A DNA stretch of 64,000 bases from Bordetella parapertussis (lineage in GTDB: Bacteria; Pseudomonadota; Gammaproteobacteria; Burkholderiales; Burkholderiaceae_B), in the NCBI GenBank assembly GCA_945865935.1, contig CAMBFI010000001.1, positions 62,001 to 126,000 of the forward strand, given 5' to 3'. Position numbers and translations under genes: made by a program. Positions 8,533-17,690 of the stretch are shown here, in pieces (the first letter of the stretch is position 1; every line of letters starts with the position of its first letter). The notes beneath the pieces were generated by a model. It did not search any database. It saw only the letters and a program-made list of their open reading frames with translations, and had not been told where the DNA came from.

Positions 8533-11500
8533 GTTGTCAGTTCCTTGTTCAACCTGCGTGCCGCGAGACGTTCATGAAAGGCGGCAAACAGCACAGGTAC
8601 GAATAAAACGGTGGAGACGGTCGCGAAGATCAGTCCGCCGATGACCGCGCGACCTAGGGGTGCATTTTGTTCAGAGCCTTCACCTAGGCCAATGGCCATA
8701 GGGACCATGCCGAGAATCATGGCGATTGCGGTCATGAGAACGGGGCGAAGTCGCGTCGCGCCCGCGTCAAGTGCCGCAGCCAGTGGCGTTAGACCTTCAT
8801 GCAGTCGCTGTCGGGCAAAAGATATCACCAGAACGCTATTTGCAGTTGCCACCCCCATCGTCATGATGGCTCCCGTCAGGGCGGGTACGCTCAAGTTGGT
8901 TGCCGTCAATATCAGCATCCAGGCAATGCCCGCGAGTGCAGCGACGAGTCCTGCGATCACGATAAAGGGATCAAGCCAGGACTGGAAGTTAATTACAATC
9001 AATAAGTACACCAAGATGATGGCGCCAACCAGCCCGATTCCGAGGCCGGTGAAGGATTCGTGCATGGTCTCGACTTGACCACGCATTTCAATGCGGCTAC
9101 CTCTTGGTAACTGTGGTTTGGCTTCATCAACAATGACCTGAATTTCTTTCGCGACTGACGCGAGATCGCGTCCTCGAACGTTTGCGTAAATATTGATTGC
9201 CGGCAGAATGTTGTAGCGGGTAAAGATTGCAAATTCGGTTGTTGGCGACGCAGTCACAAGATTACCCAGTAGTTGAGTACCTCTGCCAGATGCGCTATTG
9301 ATCGCTGACGCCGCGTTAGATGCGGCTGCGTTGGAAGGGCCGACTGGGAGCCTGAGCAATTCATCCAGTGAGCTAATGTTGGATTGTGGTGCTTGGACTT
9401 GTATCGAGTAGTTGATATTGTTATTGGGATTTAGCCAGAAGTTGGGCGAGGTCTGTGAACTACCTGAAAGCGGTAGCAAAACGTTTTGAGCAAGATCGGC
9501 AGGTGTGAGCCCCATGGCCTGCATGCGCGTACGATCCATTGTTAAGGCGATCGCAGGTCTGTCTAGGCGCTGGTGAATGTGTACATCCGCGGCACCAGGT
9601 ACTACTGCAATTTTGCCGACTAGTTTCGCGGCGAGCTGCTGGTTGGCTGCGTAGTTGTTACCGACGATTTGTACATCGATCGCCGATGGTATGCCGAAGT
9701 TCAAAATTTGTGTGACGATATCTGCGGCTTGATAGAAAAATTCGACTCCAGGGAAGTTCTTGCGCAGCTCGGGCATGAGCTTATTCATGTAGTATTCGCT
9801 CGATTTTTTATGACCAAGCCTGAGCGTGATCATGATGTCGGCATCGAACGAGCCGATCGTCCCTGAGCTGCTATAAGAGAGGTTGATGCCGCTGTTGGGT
9901 TGACCTACATTATCCAAGATGCCGTCGAGCTCGTCCGCGGGGATGATTCTTCGTATCACGCTTTGCACTTCGTCGGCCATAATCGCTGTTCGCTCAACAC
10001 GCGTGCCGCTTGGTGCACGCATGTGTAACTTGATTTCGCCGGTATCGACGGTGGGGAAGAGATCCCTGCCGAGAAGAGTGTAGATTCCGCAAGAGAGAAT
10101 ACAAAAACCGAGAAAGCCCAGAATGAAATGCTTACGATGTTCTAGCATTGTGCTGAGTACGATAATATAGATGGCGCGGAATCGTTCGAATCCTGCATTA
10201 AATCGTAGGTGTGCCGAATGGAGACTCGATCCAAACCAACCAGGTGTTCCTTGATTTTTTAAAAGTAGATAGGCCAACGTAGGCACTAGCGTACGGGACA
10301 GCACGTACGAGGCGAGCATTGCGAAGCTCACGGCTTCGGCAAGCGGTACGAAGAGGTACCGTGCGACACCCCCCAGAAAAAACATTGGTACGAAAACAAT
10401 ACAGATGCAAAGCGTTGAGACGAAAGTAGGCACAGCAATTTCGCCTGCACCATCCATGACGGCTTCATACAGACCTTTACCCATGTGCAGGTGACGTTCA
10501 ATATTTTCGATAGTGACCGTAGCGTCATCTACCAAAATACCTACTGCGAGGGCGAGCCCGCCGAGTGTCATGATGTTGATCGTCTGACCAATGAGGTACA
10601 GCACAATCAATGAAGTAAAGATTGACAGTGGGATCGAGATGGCGACAATAACTGTCGTGCGCCAATTTCCTAGGAACAGCAGCAACATGATTGCGGTGAG
10701 ACTGGCGGCTAATAAGGCTTCATGGACGACGCCAGAGATGGCTTGTTTCACGAATACCGATTGGTCCGCGATTAAGGAAACAACTATTCCTTCGGGCAGC
10801 AATGGCAAAAGTGTCGGTAATCTCATCTTAATTTGACTGACGACATCTAGAGTCGATGCGCCGCCGTTCTTGAGAGCAGTCAGCAATAAGCCCCGCTCCC
10901 CATTCTGACGAACGATATTAATTTGCGGGGAAAAACCGTCACGCACGTGGGCAACTTCTCGCAAATAAGTCGTTGCGCCGTTGACTGTGCGCACGGGGAT
11001 ATTGTTGAGCCCAGCAATATTAATCGGTGATGAGTTCATCGAAATGTTGAACTCGATGTCTTCAATTTTTGTCGTACCAGAGGGTAAGGTTAAGTTCTGT
11101 GTTGTGATGGCATTGATAACGTCAGAGGATGTCATTCCCTTCGCTCTTAGAGCTTCAGGATTAATATCGACCGATATGGCACGTACTTTTCCTCCATAGG
11201 GAAAGGGCATAGCGAGCCCGGGGATGGTGACCAGCTGTGGGCGTAAGATGTTCAGCGCAGCGTCGAACAGATCTTTCTCTGACAACGTCTTGCTCGACAT
11301 GCCGATTTGTATGACAGGTATTGATGAGGCGGTGTACTTAAGAACAAGTGGCGGTGTGATCCCGGGAGGCATTTGTCTTAAGGCAGACTGCGATACCGCG
11401 ACAACTTGGGAGACAGCCATTTGAATGTTTGCATTTGGCTGAAAATAGATTTTGATGATTGTGAGGCCACCGATTGAACGCGACTCGATTTTCTTGATGT

Positions 11501-11729
11501 CACTGACAGTCGTGGTCAAGGACCGTTCGTGCGTTTGCGCGATACGGTTGCCCATCTGCTGGGCTGAGAGCCCGTTGTAGCTCCAGATGACTGTGACGAC
11601 CGGGATGTCGATTTCGGGCAGCACATCGACCGGTGTGCGCATGACTGCGAGTGGTGTAGAGAGCAGGATGAGGATTGCCATCACAATAAATGTGTAAGGC
11701 CGCTCTAACGCTGTCCTAACAATCCACAT
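8529..11729 (-). CDS. RND efflux permease, HAE1/AcrB-like
   Basis: A full-length 1066-residue RND permease, first gene of its operon. It shows the duplicated RND fold: TM1 at the N terminus, two large periplasmic loops, and central helices with GILVDDATVTIENIERH. The adjacent aspartates in that stretch are the proton-relay pair of the family. TM10-12 carry ATRLRPVLMTAIAMILGM. The start PYTFIVMAILILL with PVDVLPEIDIPVVTV is typical of the MdtB/MdtC and heavy-metal-pump-like branch as well as HAE1, so the substrate class is open. The start ATG lies at the edge of a 263-base region shared with the divergent thiol dioxygenase gene. Confidence 0.95.
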   Translation of the reverse strand: MWIVRTALERPYTFIVMAILILLSTPLAVMRTPVDVLPEIDIPVVTVIWSYNGLSAQQMGNRIAQTHERSLTTTVSDIKKIESRSIGGLTIIKIYFQPNANIQMAVSQVVAVSQSALRQMPPGITPPLVLKYTASSIPVIQIGMSSKTLSEKDLFDAALNILRPQLVTIPGLAMPFPYGGKVRAISVDINPEALRAKGMTSSDVINAITTQNLTLPSGTTKIEDIEFNISMNSSPINIAGLNNIPVRTVNGATTYLREVAHVRDGFSPQINIVRQNGERGLLLTALKNGGASTLDVVSQIKMRLPTLLPLLPEGIVVSLIADQSVFVKQAISGVVHEALLAASLTAIMLLLFLGNWRTTVIVAISIPLSIFTSLIVLYLIGQTINIMTLGGLALAVGILVDDATVTIENIERHLHMGKGLYEAVMDGAGEIAVPTFVSTLCICIVFVPMFFLGGVARYLFVPLAEAVSFAMLASYVLSRTLVPTLAYLLLKNQGTPGWFGSSLHSAHLRFNAGFERFRAIYIIVLSTMLEHRKHFILGFLGFCILSCGIYTLLGRDLFPTVDTGEIKLHMRAPSGTRVERTAIMADEVQSVIRRIIPADELDGILDNVGQPNSGINLSYSSSGTIGSFDADIMITLRLGHKKSSEYYMNKLMPELRKNFPGVEFFYQAADIVTQILNFGIPSAIDVQIVGNNYAANQQLAAKLVGKIAVVPGAADVHIHQRLDRPAIALTMDRTRMQAMGLTPADLAQNVLLPLSGSSQTSPNFWLNPNNNINYSIQVQAPQSNISSLDELLRLPVGPSNAAASNAASAINSASGRGTQLLGNLVTASPTTEFAIFTRYNILPAINIYANVRGRDLASVAKEIQVIVDEAKPQLPRGSRIEMRGQVETMHESFTGLGIGLVGAIILVYLLIVINFQSWLDPFIVIAGLVAALAGIAWMLILTATNLSVPALTGAIMTMGVATANSVLVISFARQRLHEGLTPLAAALDAGATRLRPVLMTAIAMILGMVPMAIGLGEGSEQNAPLGRAVIGGLIFATVSTVLFVPVLFAAFHERLAARRLNKELTT

Positions 11730-11797
11730 CCCAAATGCCTATGCTAAGAATTGCCCCCACTTTCAAGGTGGGCCACTCAAAAAAAGTGAGTGTTTTC

Positions 11798-11825
11798 CTA
11801 TACTTGGTAAAGCCTCGGAGTATAG
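11798..11825. promoter_or_regulatory. inverted repeat between divergent efflux operon and thiol dioxygenase gene
   Basis: CTATACT at 11798-11804 is mirrored by AGTATAG at 11819-11825 with a 14-base spacer. It lies in the 263-base intergenic region, about 70 bases upstream of the RND permease start and about 170 upstream of the dioxygenase. Two weak hairpins lie closer to the permease (CCCAC/GTGGG at 11756-11772 and CACTCA/TGAGTG at 11774-11792). Seven-base arms are compatible with a dimeric repressor site for the pump, but no regulator gene is adjacent, so this is only a candidate. Confidence 0.25.
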
Positions 11826-11992
11826 AGGAATGACTGAATACTAGGGTAGTTGTATTTATGACCAGCGCTAACTTAATGCTGAACAACAATCAAGTAAAAA
11901 GAAAGGTTTGCTTAGCCATTGATTGAGTGTCAAAGTAGGGCATCCTTTGAGGCAAGCATTTATGATGAGGGCACTGTCAATGGAGCCAAGCC

Positions 11993-12568
11993 ATGAGCCA
12001 TCCAAGTCTGCTGAACTTTGTCCAGGAAATGTCTCGAATGCTGCAGGATAAACCTGCTGAGCCGGAGATCTTGAGGCATGGCACAACCCTGCTAGCCAAC
12101 TTGGTGGCCAATGATAATTGGCTGCCGGAGGAGTTCACCCGACCTCACCCCCAGCATTACCAACAGTATTTGTTGTATGCCGACCCTTTGGAGCTGTTTT
12201 CGATGGTCAGCTTTGTGTGGGGGCCTGGGCAAAAGACGCCAGTTCATGACCACATGACGTGGGGCTTGATTGGGATGCTGCGAGGCAAAGAGGTGGATAC
12301 GCATTATCACAAGCAACAGGATGGCAGCTATCGTCGTGGCGATGGTGTGACCTTGTTGCCTGGGCAGGTCGGGTCGGTATCGCCGGCGACGCATGATGTG
12401 CATGAAGTGGCAAATTTTTATCAGGATCGCACCTCGATTAGCATTCATGTGTATGGCGGAAATATTGGTCGTATCAATCGACACGTATTTGATCCAGCGA
12501 CGGGGCAAGCAAAATCCTTTGTATCAGGCTATTGCAATAGCGTTGTGCCAAACCTTTGGAAAATGTAA
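11993..12568 (+). CDS. thiol dioxygenase, probable 3-mercaptopropionate (or cysteine) dioxygenase
   Basis: A 191-residue cupin-fold iron enzyme that adds O2 to a thiol to give a sulfinate. The core motif FVWGPGQKTPVHDHMTWG supplies two iron ligands (His85, His87); His137 in HDVHEVAN is the likely third. The Ser-His-Tyr relay of thiol dioxygenases is present as S150-x-H152-x-Y154. The segment YQQYLLYAD before the core fits the Gln-type bacterial enzymes, some of which act on 3-mercaptopropionate, rather than the Arg-type cysteine dioxygenases (established distinction; assignment is inference). The rhodanese gene begins two bases after the stop codon. Substrate choice remains open. Confidence 0.88.
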   Translation: MSHPSLLNFVQEMSRMLQDKPAEPEILRHGTTLLANLVANDNWLPEEFTRPHPQHYQQYLLYADPLELFSMVSFVWGPGQKTPVHDHMTWGLIGMLRGKEVDTHYHKQQDGSYRRGDGVTLLPGQVGSVSPATHDVHEVANFYQDRTSISIHVYGGNIGRINRHVFDPATGQAKSFVSGYCNSVVPNLWKM

Positions 12569-12570
12569 AG

Positions 12571-14193
12571 ATGACACTACCCAATACGCGACAGATAGAA
12601 ATGACGGATTACTCCGCTGTACGTTCAGCGTTAGTCGAGCGCAGGGAAGTTGCGTTGTTAGATGTGCGGGAAGAAGATCCGCACGCACAATGCCATCCCT
12701 TGTTTGCTGCGAATTTCCCCTTGTCGCGCGTGGAGGCGGACGCCTACGCATTGCTGCCACGGCGCGATGTCTGGATCGTCACGTTTGACGAAGGTGATAG
12801 TCCCCTTGAACAAAGCGATGCGATGTTAGCGGCAAAGCGTTTGGTGGAGCTGGGCTATGCACAGGTATCGGTCTTTCAAGGTGGCGTACGCGCGTGGCGC
12901 GAGGCGGGCGGAGAATTGTTTCGCGACGTGAACGTGCCTAGCAAGTCCTTCGGTGAGCTGGTGGAGTCTCACAACCATACGCCTTCGTTGTCGGCACAAG
13001 AAGTGCAAGCGCTTATCGACGATCAGGCGGACGTCGTGATCGTGGACGCGAGACGTTTTGATGAATACAACACCATGAGTATTCCCACCGCGATCAGCTG
13101 CCCGGGTGCGGAGCTTGTCTTGCGAATAGCGGAACTCGCGCCTCGGCCCGAGACACGTGTCATTGTGAATTGTGCGGGACGAACGCGTAGCATCATCGGG
13201 ACGCAATCTTTAGTGAATGCGGGCATACCTAATCAAGTCGCCGCGTTGCGAAACGGAACGATTGGCTGGACACTGGCAGGGCAAAAGTTGGATCGCGGTC
13301 AGACGCGCAAATTTTCTGATGTTTCAGTGTCTACGATCGATAGCGCGGCCTCACGTGCGCGCAAGGTAGCTGATCGAGCGGGTGTCAAGCGCACGACTGT
13401 GACGGAACTCGATACCTGGCGCATGCAAGGGGGGCGCACGACGTATTTTTTTGACACGCGCACACCAGAAGAGTTTGCGGCGGGACACTTGCCCGGTTTT
13501 CGTTCGACCCCTGGAGGTCAGTTAGTTCAGGAAACTGAGATGGTGGCACCCGTGCGCGGCGCGCGTATTGTGCTGGCGGACAGTGATGGTGTGCGCGCCA
13601 ATATGACGGCATCATGGCTTACCCAAATGGCCTGGGATGTATGTGTCGTAGATGGTCTGGAGCGCGCGCATTACAGCGAGCGGGGCGAATGGGTTGCACC
13701 CTTGCCAAGCACTCCGAGCGCAAAATTAATGCGCCCTGACGAATTGGCTTTGCTCCAACAAGGCGGGACAGTTGTTGTGCTTGATCTGGGTAAGCATGCG
13801 CAGTATGTGAAAGGTCATATTCCTGGGGCGCTGTATGTGTTGCGCTCTCAATTTAGGAAAGCGTTGAGTGCGATTCCGCGAGCCACACAGTATGTATTGA
13901 CGTGTGCAGATGGTGTGCAATCAAGCTTTGCCGCGGCAGAGATTGCCCTTGCGTTGGGTGCGGAGGTCACTGCCCTGAAAGGTGGAACGAAGGCCTGGGC
14001 TACAGCGGGACATACGTTAGAACAGGGCGCGACGCAGTTGTTGTCTGAGCCCATCGATCGTTACAAGCGCCCGTACGAGGGCACAGACAACGCGCAAGCT
14101 GCAATGCAGGCCTATCTCGATTGGGAGTTTGGCCTGGTTGAGCAATTAGGGCGCGATGGCACGCACCATTTTTCGGTACTTAAATCAGCGTAG
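12571..14193 (+). CDS. four-domain rhodanese sulfurtransferase
   Basis: The 540-residue protein consists of four consecutive rhodanese domains, at about residues 10-115, 130-225, 270-365 and 380-480, plus a short C-terminal extension. Only domains 2 and 4 keep the catalytic cysteine: Cys201 in VNCAGRTRS and Cys445 in LTCADGVQS. Domain 1 has TFDEGDSPLE and domain 3 has LADSDGVRA at that loop, so they are probably structural. It would move sulfane sulfur between thiols in the cytoplasm. Its position directly after a thiol dioxygenase, a pairing common in Burkholderiales, points to handling of reduced sulfur released from organic thiols. I placed the start at the ATG after the dioxygenase stop; an upstream TTG overlaps that gene and is less likely. 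Confidence 0.9.
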   Translation: MTLPNTRQIEMTDYSAVRSALVERREVALLDVREEDPHAQCHPLFAANFPLSRVEADAYALLPRRDVWIVTFDEGDSPLEQSDAMLAAKRLVELGYAQVSVFQGGVRAWREAGGELFRDVNVPSKSFGELVESHNHTPSLSAQEVQALIDDQADVVIVDARRFDEYNTMSIPTAISCPGAELVLRIAELAPRPETRVIVNCAGRTRSIIGTQSLVNAGIPNQVAALRNGTIGWTLAGQKLDRGQTRKFSDVSVSTIDSAASRARKVADRAGVKRTTVTELDTWRMQGGRTTYFFDTRTPEEFAAGHLPGFRSTPGGQLVQETEMVAPVRGARIVLADSDGVRANMTASWLTQMAWDVCVVDGLERAHYSERGEWVAPLPSTPSAKLMRPDELALLQQGGTVVVLDLGKHAQYVKGHIPGALYVLRSQFRKALSAIPRATQYVLTCADGVQSSFAAAEIALALGAEVTALKGGTKAWATAGHTLEQGATQLLSEPIDRYKRPYEGTDNAQAAMQAYLDWEFGLVEQLGRDGTHHFSVLKSA

Positions 14194-14240
14194 AACCTTG
14201 CTTGCCCGAGCCTGCTCAAAGTGTTTCTCTCGTTACTTCT

Positions 14241-14798
14241 TTAAAATGTTGAACGTAGATGTTCCAGAAATAAGTCTTCGCCATGATTTACTTTAGCGTT
14301 CCAGTCTGACGCCGAGTCTTCGTTTGTGTGGTCGGTAATGTATTTGAACGATGTCCACGGCACACCATGCATGTGGGCAACGACCGCGATCGCATACAGT
14401 TCCATATCGACCACATCGACCCCTTGATGATCGAGCCATGGATCCTTAGCCGTGACAAAGCTGTCGCCTGTGGCACAGGTATGTTGTCCGCTCTGTGCAA
14501 AATACTCATGTGGTCGCTCACAGAAGGGGACACGGCCGCGCGGTGCAAGAGACTCGGCAACCATATCGCGCTGGATGACACGCCTAATTTCAATTAAGCC
14601 AGATAAGTGAGGCTTGATTGACCCGACCGTCCCAAAGTTGATCACTTGCGCGGGTTTGTATTGTTCAATCGCCTTAAGCGTCGTGATGGTGGCATTAATT
14701 TTCCCAACGCCCGAATACACCACGCGTAGGTTAGACGGGAGCCGAGATTGATCCAGTTCAGTTTGGAGCGCCGTGATGATGAGTATGTTCTTTGGCAT
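14241..14798 (-). CDS. nucleoside phosphorylase / MTA-SAH nucleosidase-like protein
   Basis: A short (185-residue) member of the purine nucleoside phosphorylase superfamily. The N terminus ILIITALQTELDQ and SGVGKINATITTLKAIEQ match the start of MTA/SAH nucleosidases; the central VVDMELYAIA carries the Met-Glu pair that binds the ribose. YITDHTNEDSASDW carries the Asp that in this family protonates the purine base. It is about 45 residues shorter than E. coli Pfs, mainly in the middle, so the substrate may differ. Likely cytosolic, hydrolysing or phosphorolysing a thio- or purine nucleoside. It is convergent with the rhodanese gene and upstream of nothing obviously related. Confidence 0.8.
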   Translation of the reverse strand: MPKNILIITALQTELDQSRLPSNLRVVYSGVGKINATITTLKAIEQYKPAQVINFGTVGSIKPHLSGLIEIRRVIQRDMVAESLAPRGRVPFCERPHEYFAQSGQHTCATGDSFVTAKDPWLDHQGVDVVDMELYAIAVVAHMHGVPWTSFKYITDHTNEDSASDWNAKVNHGEDLFLEHLRSTF

Positions 14799-14835
14799 GG
14801 GGCGACGGATCTCGGTGCGAAGGATGAGCGCGCAA

Positions 14836-15276
14836 TTAAGCGGGTTTGGGCCAAAGAATCATTTGCGTGCAACGAAACAATGCGATTTTTTTACCCGTGG
14901 CCGCATCGCTCACGATAGCATCCCACACTTGGGTATTGCCGCCTAGGTGTTGGGCCATTGCAGTGCACAAGATAATTTCGCCTTCGCCACGCACCGTCCC
15001 GAGGTGGTTGCTTTTGAGTTCAATCGTTGTGAAGGAGAGCGCGCCAGGCGGTAGATGGGCGACGGTTGCATAACCGCAGGTGGTATCCGCGAGTGCGATC
15101 ACGCTTGCGGCATGCAGGTAGTTGTTTGGCGCAAAGTGCACTTTGCGCAAGACCATTCGGCTTTTGAGCGTGTTCTCGGAAAGCTCAAGCGCCTCGACGC
15201 CCATCAGACCTGGTAAGTTCTCTCCACTGCGCTTATTCAATTCTTGAACCGTTATTTCTGGGCGAAGCTTAGACAT
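14836..15276 (-). CDS. PaaI-family hotdog thioesterase
   Basis: The 146-residue protein is a single hotdog-fold acyl-CoA thioesterase of the PaaI/YdiI type. The signature HAASVIALADTTCGYATVAHL covers the central helix with its acidic catalytic residue (the Asp of LADTT), and TIELKSNHLGTVRGEG forms the following strands. I place the start at the ATG of MSKLRPEI because AAAGGA precedes it; an upstream in-frame extension would overlap the divergent serine hydrolase gene and shows no protein-like pattern. Such enzymes release CoA from stalled intermediates; the natural substrate here is unknown. Confidence 0.87.
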   Translation of the reverse strand: MSKLRPEITVQELNKRSGENLPGLMGVEALELSENTLKSRMVLRKVHFAPNNYLHAASVIALADTTCGYATVAHLPPGALSFTTIELKSNHLGTVRGEGEIILCTAMAQHLGGNTQVWDAIVSDAATGKKIALFRCTQMILWPKPA

Positions 15277-15392
15277 GCAACGTATTCCTTTGGAGTGCGA
15301 TGAGGGGTTTTGCCGTAAGATTATGCCGTAAGTCGGGCCCGAGCGAGCAAGGGCTTGCGAATCTCGCCAACACTTAACCTTCCACTGAATCC

Positions 15393-16619
15393 ATGACACA
15401 GTCTTCAAAGCAAGCTCCTTCAACGTATGCACATTTAGCGGAGTCAGACGCTGGGCTCGTGCAAGGTTTTTCCGCAGCGCGGCTCGCGACGATCGCGGAT
15501 GTGATGCAAGAGCAAGTGCAAGCGAATCATTTTCCTGGTGCAGTGACGATGGTGGCTCGCCAGGGTGAAGTCGTACATTACGCGGCCCATGGATTTCAAG
15601 ATGCGGCGAAATCTAAGCGTATGTCCAAGGACAGTATTTTCAGACTCGCTTCGATGACCAAGCCGTTGGTCACAGCGGCCGCAATGATCTTGGTCGAGCG
15701 CGGGCGTATGAATATGTTCGACCCGATTGTGAAGTGGCTACCTGAACTAAAAGATCTTAAGGTTGAGACGGCGCAGGGTGATGTGCCCCTTGAGCGTCCG
15801 ATCTGGGTGCAGGACTTGATGCGCCACACGGCTGGCTTTGTTTATGGCGGTCGTGCGGCCTCGTCACGTATTGCAAAACTGTATACGGAATTAAACATTG
15901 AGTCGCGTGAGCACGACATCAGTTCAGAGGATATGTTGCGCAATCTGGGCAAGATTCCACTGGCGCATCAGCCAGGAACGTTCTGGGAGTACTCAATCTC
16001 CATTGATGTGCTTGGGTTGCTTCTCGAGAGGCTCGAGAATAAGTCGCTTGATCTGATCGTCAAAGAATTGTTGACTGACCCGCTAGAGATGCCCGATACC
16101 ACTTGGTGGGTAGCTCCCGATCAGTTTGGTCGTGTTGCGCAAGCGCTGGATAGTGATCCGCTTAAAGCTGAGATGCTTAAGGGCTATCGGCAAACAGACA
16201 ATCCCGTGGGACGCACCTACTTGCGAGGAGGCGGAGGCATGCTTGGCACGGCTCAGGACTACATGCGGTTCTTGCAAATGATACTAAACGGGGGCGTGTT
16301 TGAAGGTCGTCGCTATTTGTCACGCAAGACCGTTGAATATATGTTGTCGAATCATTCTGCCGGGATGGGCGGAAACACGCTCGCTAACACGGGACCCGGG
16401 TATGGCTTTGGTTTGGGATTCGCGGTACGTCTTGAGCAGGGCATGGGTTGGGTGCCTGGATCAATTGGCGATGCGATGTGGGCGGGTATTTGGGGAACCA
16501 GCTTTTGGGTTGATCCCAGAGAGAACTTTGCGGCCTTAATCATGACACAGGGGCCCACCAGCAAGACACATAGCCGAATGCTGTATAAAACCTTGGTCTA
16601 TGGCGCGTTGATGAAATGA
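15393..16619 (+). CDS. serine hydrolase, beta-lactamase/EstB-like (family VIII esterase)
   Basis: A 408-residue protein with the class C beta-lactamase fold. The SxxK nucleophile motif is SMTK (Ser87, Lys90 in RLASMTKPLVTAA) and the second motif is YSIS (Tyr200 as base) in the place of YxN. LRGGGGMLGTAQDYMRF is a typical feature of EstB-like esterases. No signal peptide is apparent, which fits a cytosolic carboxylesterase rather than a periplasmic beta-lactamase. It is the first gene of a same-strand run with an Ldh-type dehydrogenase (ATGA overlap), a cupin and an alpha/beta hydrolase, so it may open an ester or lactone in that pathway. Confidence 0.87.
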   Translation: MTQSSKQAPSTYAHLAESDAGLVQGFSAARLATIADVMQEQVQANHFPGAVTMVARQGEVVHYAAHGFQDAAKSKRMSKDSIFRLASMTKPLVTAAAMILVERGRMNMFDPIVKWLPELKDLKVETAQGDVPLERPIWVQDLMRHTAGFVYGGRAASSRIAKLYTELNIESREHDISSEDMLRNLGKIPLAHQPGTFWEYSISIDVLGLLLERLENKSLDLIVKELLTDPLEMPDTTWWVAPDQFGRVAQALDSDPLKAEMLKGYRQTDNPVGRTYLRGGGGMLGTAQDYMRFLQMILNGGVFEGRRYLSRKTVEYMLSNHSAGMGGNTLANTGPGYGFGLGFAVRLEQGMGWVPGSIGDAMWAGIWGTSFWVDPRENFAALIMTQGPTSKTHSRMLYKTLVYGALMK

Positions 16620-17677
16620 ATGCAACGATTAACCCAGCATCGGGTCAGCCGATAGCCCCAGAAGTTTTGCGTACGTTTGCAGCCAGCGTCTATTGCAGCG
16701 CGGGCGTGCCTGAGGTGGAGGCACAACTTGCGGCGGACACGCTTGTGCAAGCCGATTTGTGGGGCCATCAGTCGCACGGCATGCTTCGTTTAGGCTGGTA
16801 TTACGCACGCTTGTGCTCGGGCGCGATGAAAGCCGTCACGCACACGACGCTTGAGGTCGATGCCGGGGCGATCGCTGTGATGGATGGGCATGATGGGGTT
16901 GGGCAAGTCGTGACGCGACGCGCGGTAGATGAGGCGGTTAAGCGCGCTAGAAATCATGGAGTTGGTGTTGTGTCGATTCGCAACTCCAATCATTTTGGTA
17001 CCTGTATGTATTACACGCGTATCGCAGCAGAGCAAAACTGCATCATGATGCTGATGAGTAATGCGGGGCCCAATATGGCTCCTTGGGGAGGCTTAAAAAA
17101 GAAGATCGGCACCAATCCGTGGTCGATAGCTGTGCCGGGAGGCCCCTACGGTCCGGTTGTGATGGATATGGCGAACTCGGGCGTCGCGCGTGGGAAAATC
17201 TATTTGGCCAATAAGCGCCGCGAGTCCATTCCGGATCATTGGGCGGTGGATGCACAGGGCCGTCCGACCACAGATCCGCAGGAGGCCCTTGCTGGGTTTA
17301 TTTTGCCCATGGCGGGTCACAAAGGTTATGTGATGGGAACCATGGTTGATTTGTTGTCGGGTGTTTTGTCTGGCAGTCAATTTCTGGATACCGTGCATGG
17401 CCCCTATGATCCCGTGAATCGCAGTGGCGCAGGCCATTTCATGATGGCCTTGAACGTGGCCGCGTTCATGCCGATCGCAGAGTTTCAACAGCGAATCGAT
17501 ACGTATATACGTTCGCTCAAGGATGTACCACTCGCGGTGGGGCACAAGCAGGTTTATTATCCGGGCGAGATGGAGCGATTGGCCGACCTCGAGAACCGGG
17601 CGAAGGGACTGATTTTGCCGCAGGACACACTTGAAGACTTGCAGCGCGTAGGGCGCGAAGCAGGCGTATCTTTCTAA
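16616..17677 (+). CDS. Ldh family NAD(P)H-dependent oxidoreductase (malate/L-lactate/sulfolactate dehydrogenase type)
   Basis: The 353-residue enzyme belongs to the LDH2/MDH2 fold, distinct from Rossmann lactate dehydrogenases. Landmarks are WGHQSHGMLRLGWY with the catalytic His, SIRNSNHFGTCMYY, NAGPNMAPWGG, and VMDMANSGVARGKI. Members reduce or oxidise 2-hydroxyacids such as malate, ureidoglycolate, sulfolactate or 2-oxoadipate-type acids. Its ATG overlaps the stop of the serine hydrolase gene and the cupin follows 13 bases later, so it is part of an operon. Substrate cannot be assigned from sequence; the context suggests a 2-hydroxy or 2-oxo acid. Confidence 0.9.
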   Translation: MNATINPASGQPIAPEVLRTFAASVYCSAGVPEVEAQLAADTLVQADLWGHQSHGMLRLGWYYARLCSGAMKAVTHTTLEVDAGAIAVMDGHDGVGQVVTRRAVDEAVKRARNHGVGVVSIRNSNHFGTCMYYTRIAAEQNCIMMLMSNAGPNMAPWGGLKKKIGTNPWSIAVPGGPYGPVVMDMANSGVARGKIYLANKRRESIPDHWAVDAQGRPTTDPQEALAGFILPMAGHKGYVMGTMVDLLSGVLSGSQFLDTVHGPYDPVNRSGAGHFMMALNVAAFMPIAEFQQRIDTYIRSLKDVPLAVGHKQVYYPGEMERLADLENRAKGLILPQDTLEDLQRVGREAGVSF

Positions 17678-17690
17678 TTTGGAGACCAAC

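Noticed and set aside
1-11729. The two RND loci as a recent duplication
   Set aside because: The outer-membrane factors and permease ends are only distantly similar, and gene order may differ; they are separate pumps.
15277-15432. N-terminal extension of the PaaI-type thioesterase
   Set aside because: It would overlap the divergent serine hydrolase start and is not thioesterase-like; AAAGGA precedes the internal ATG.
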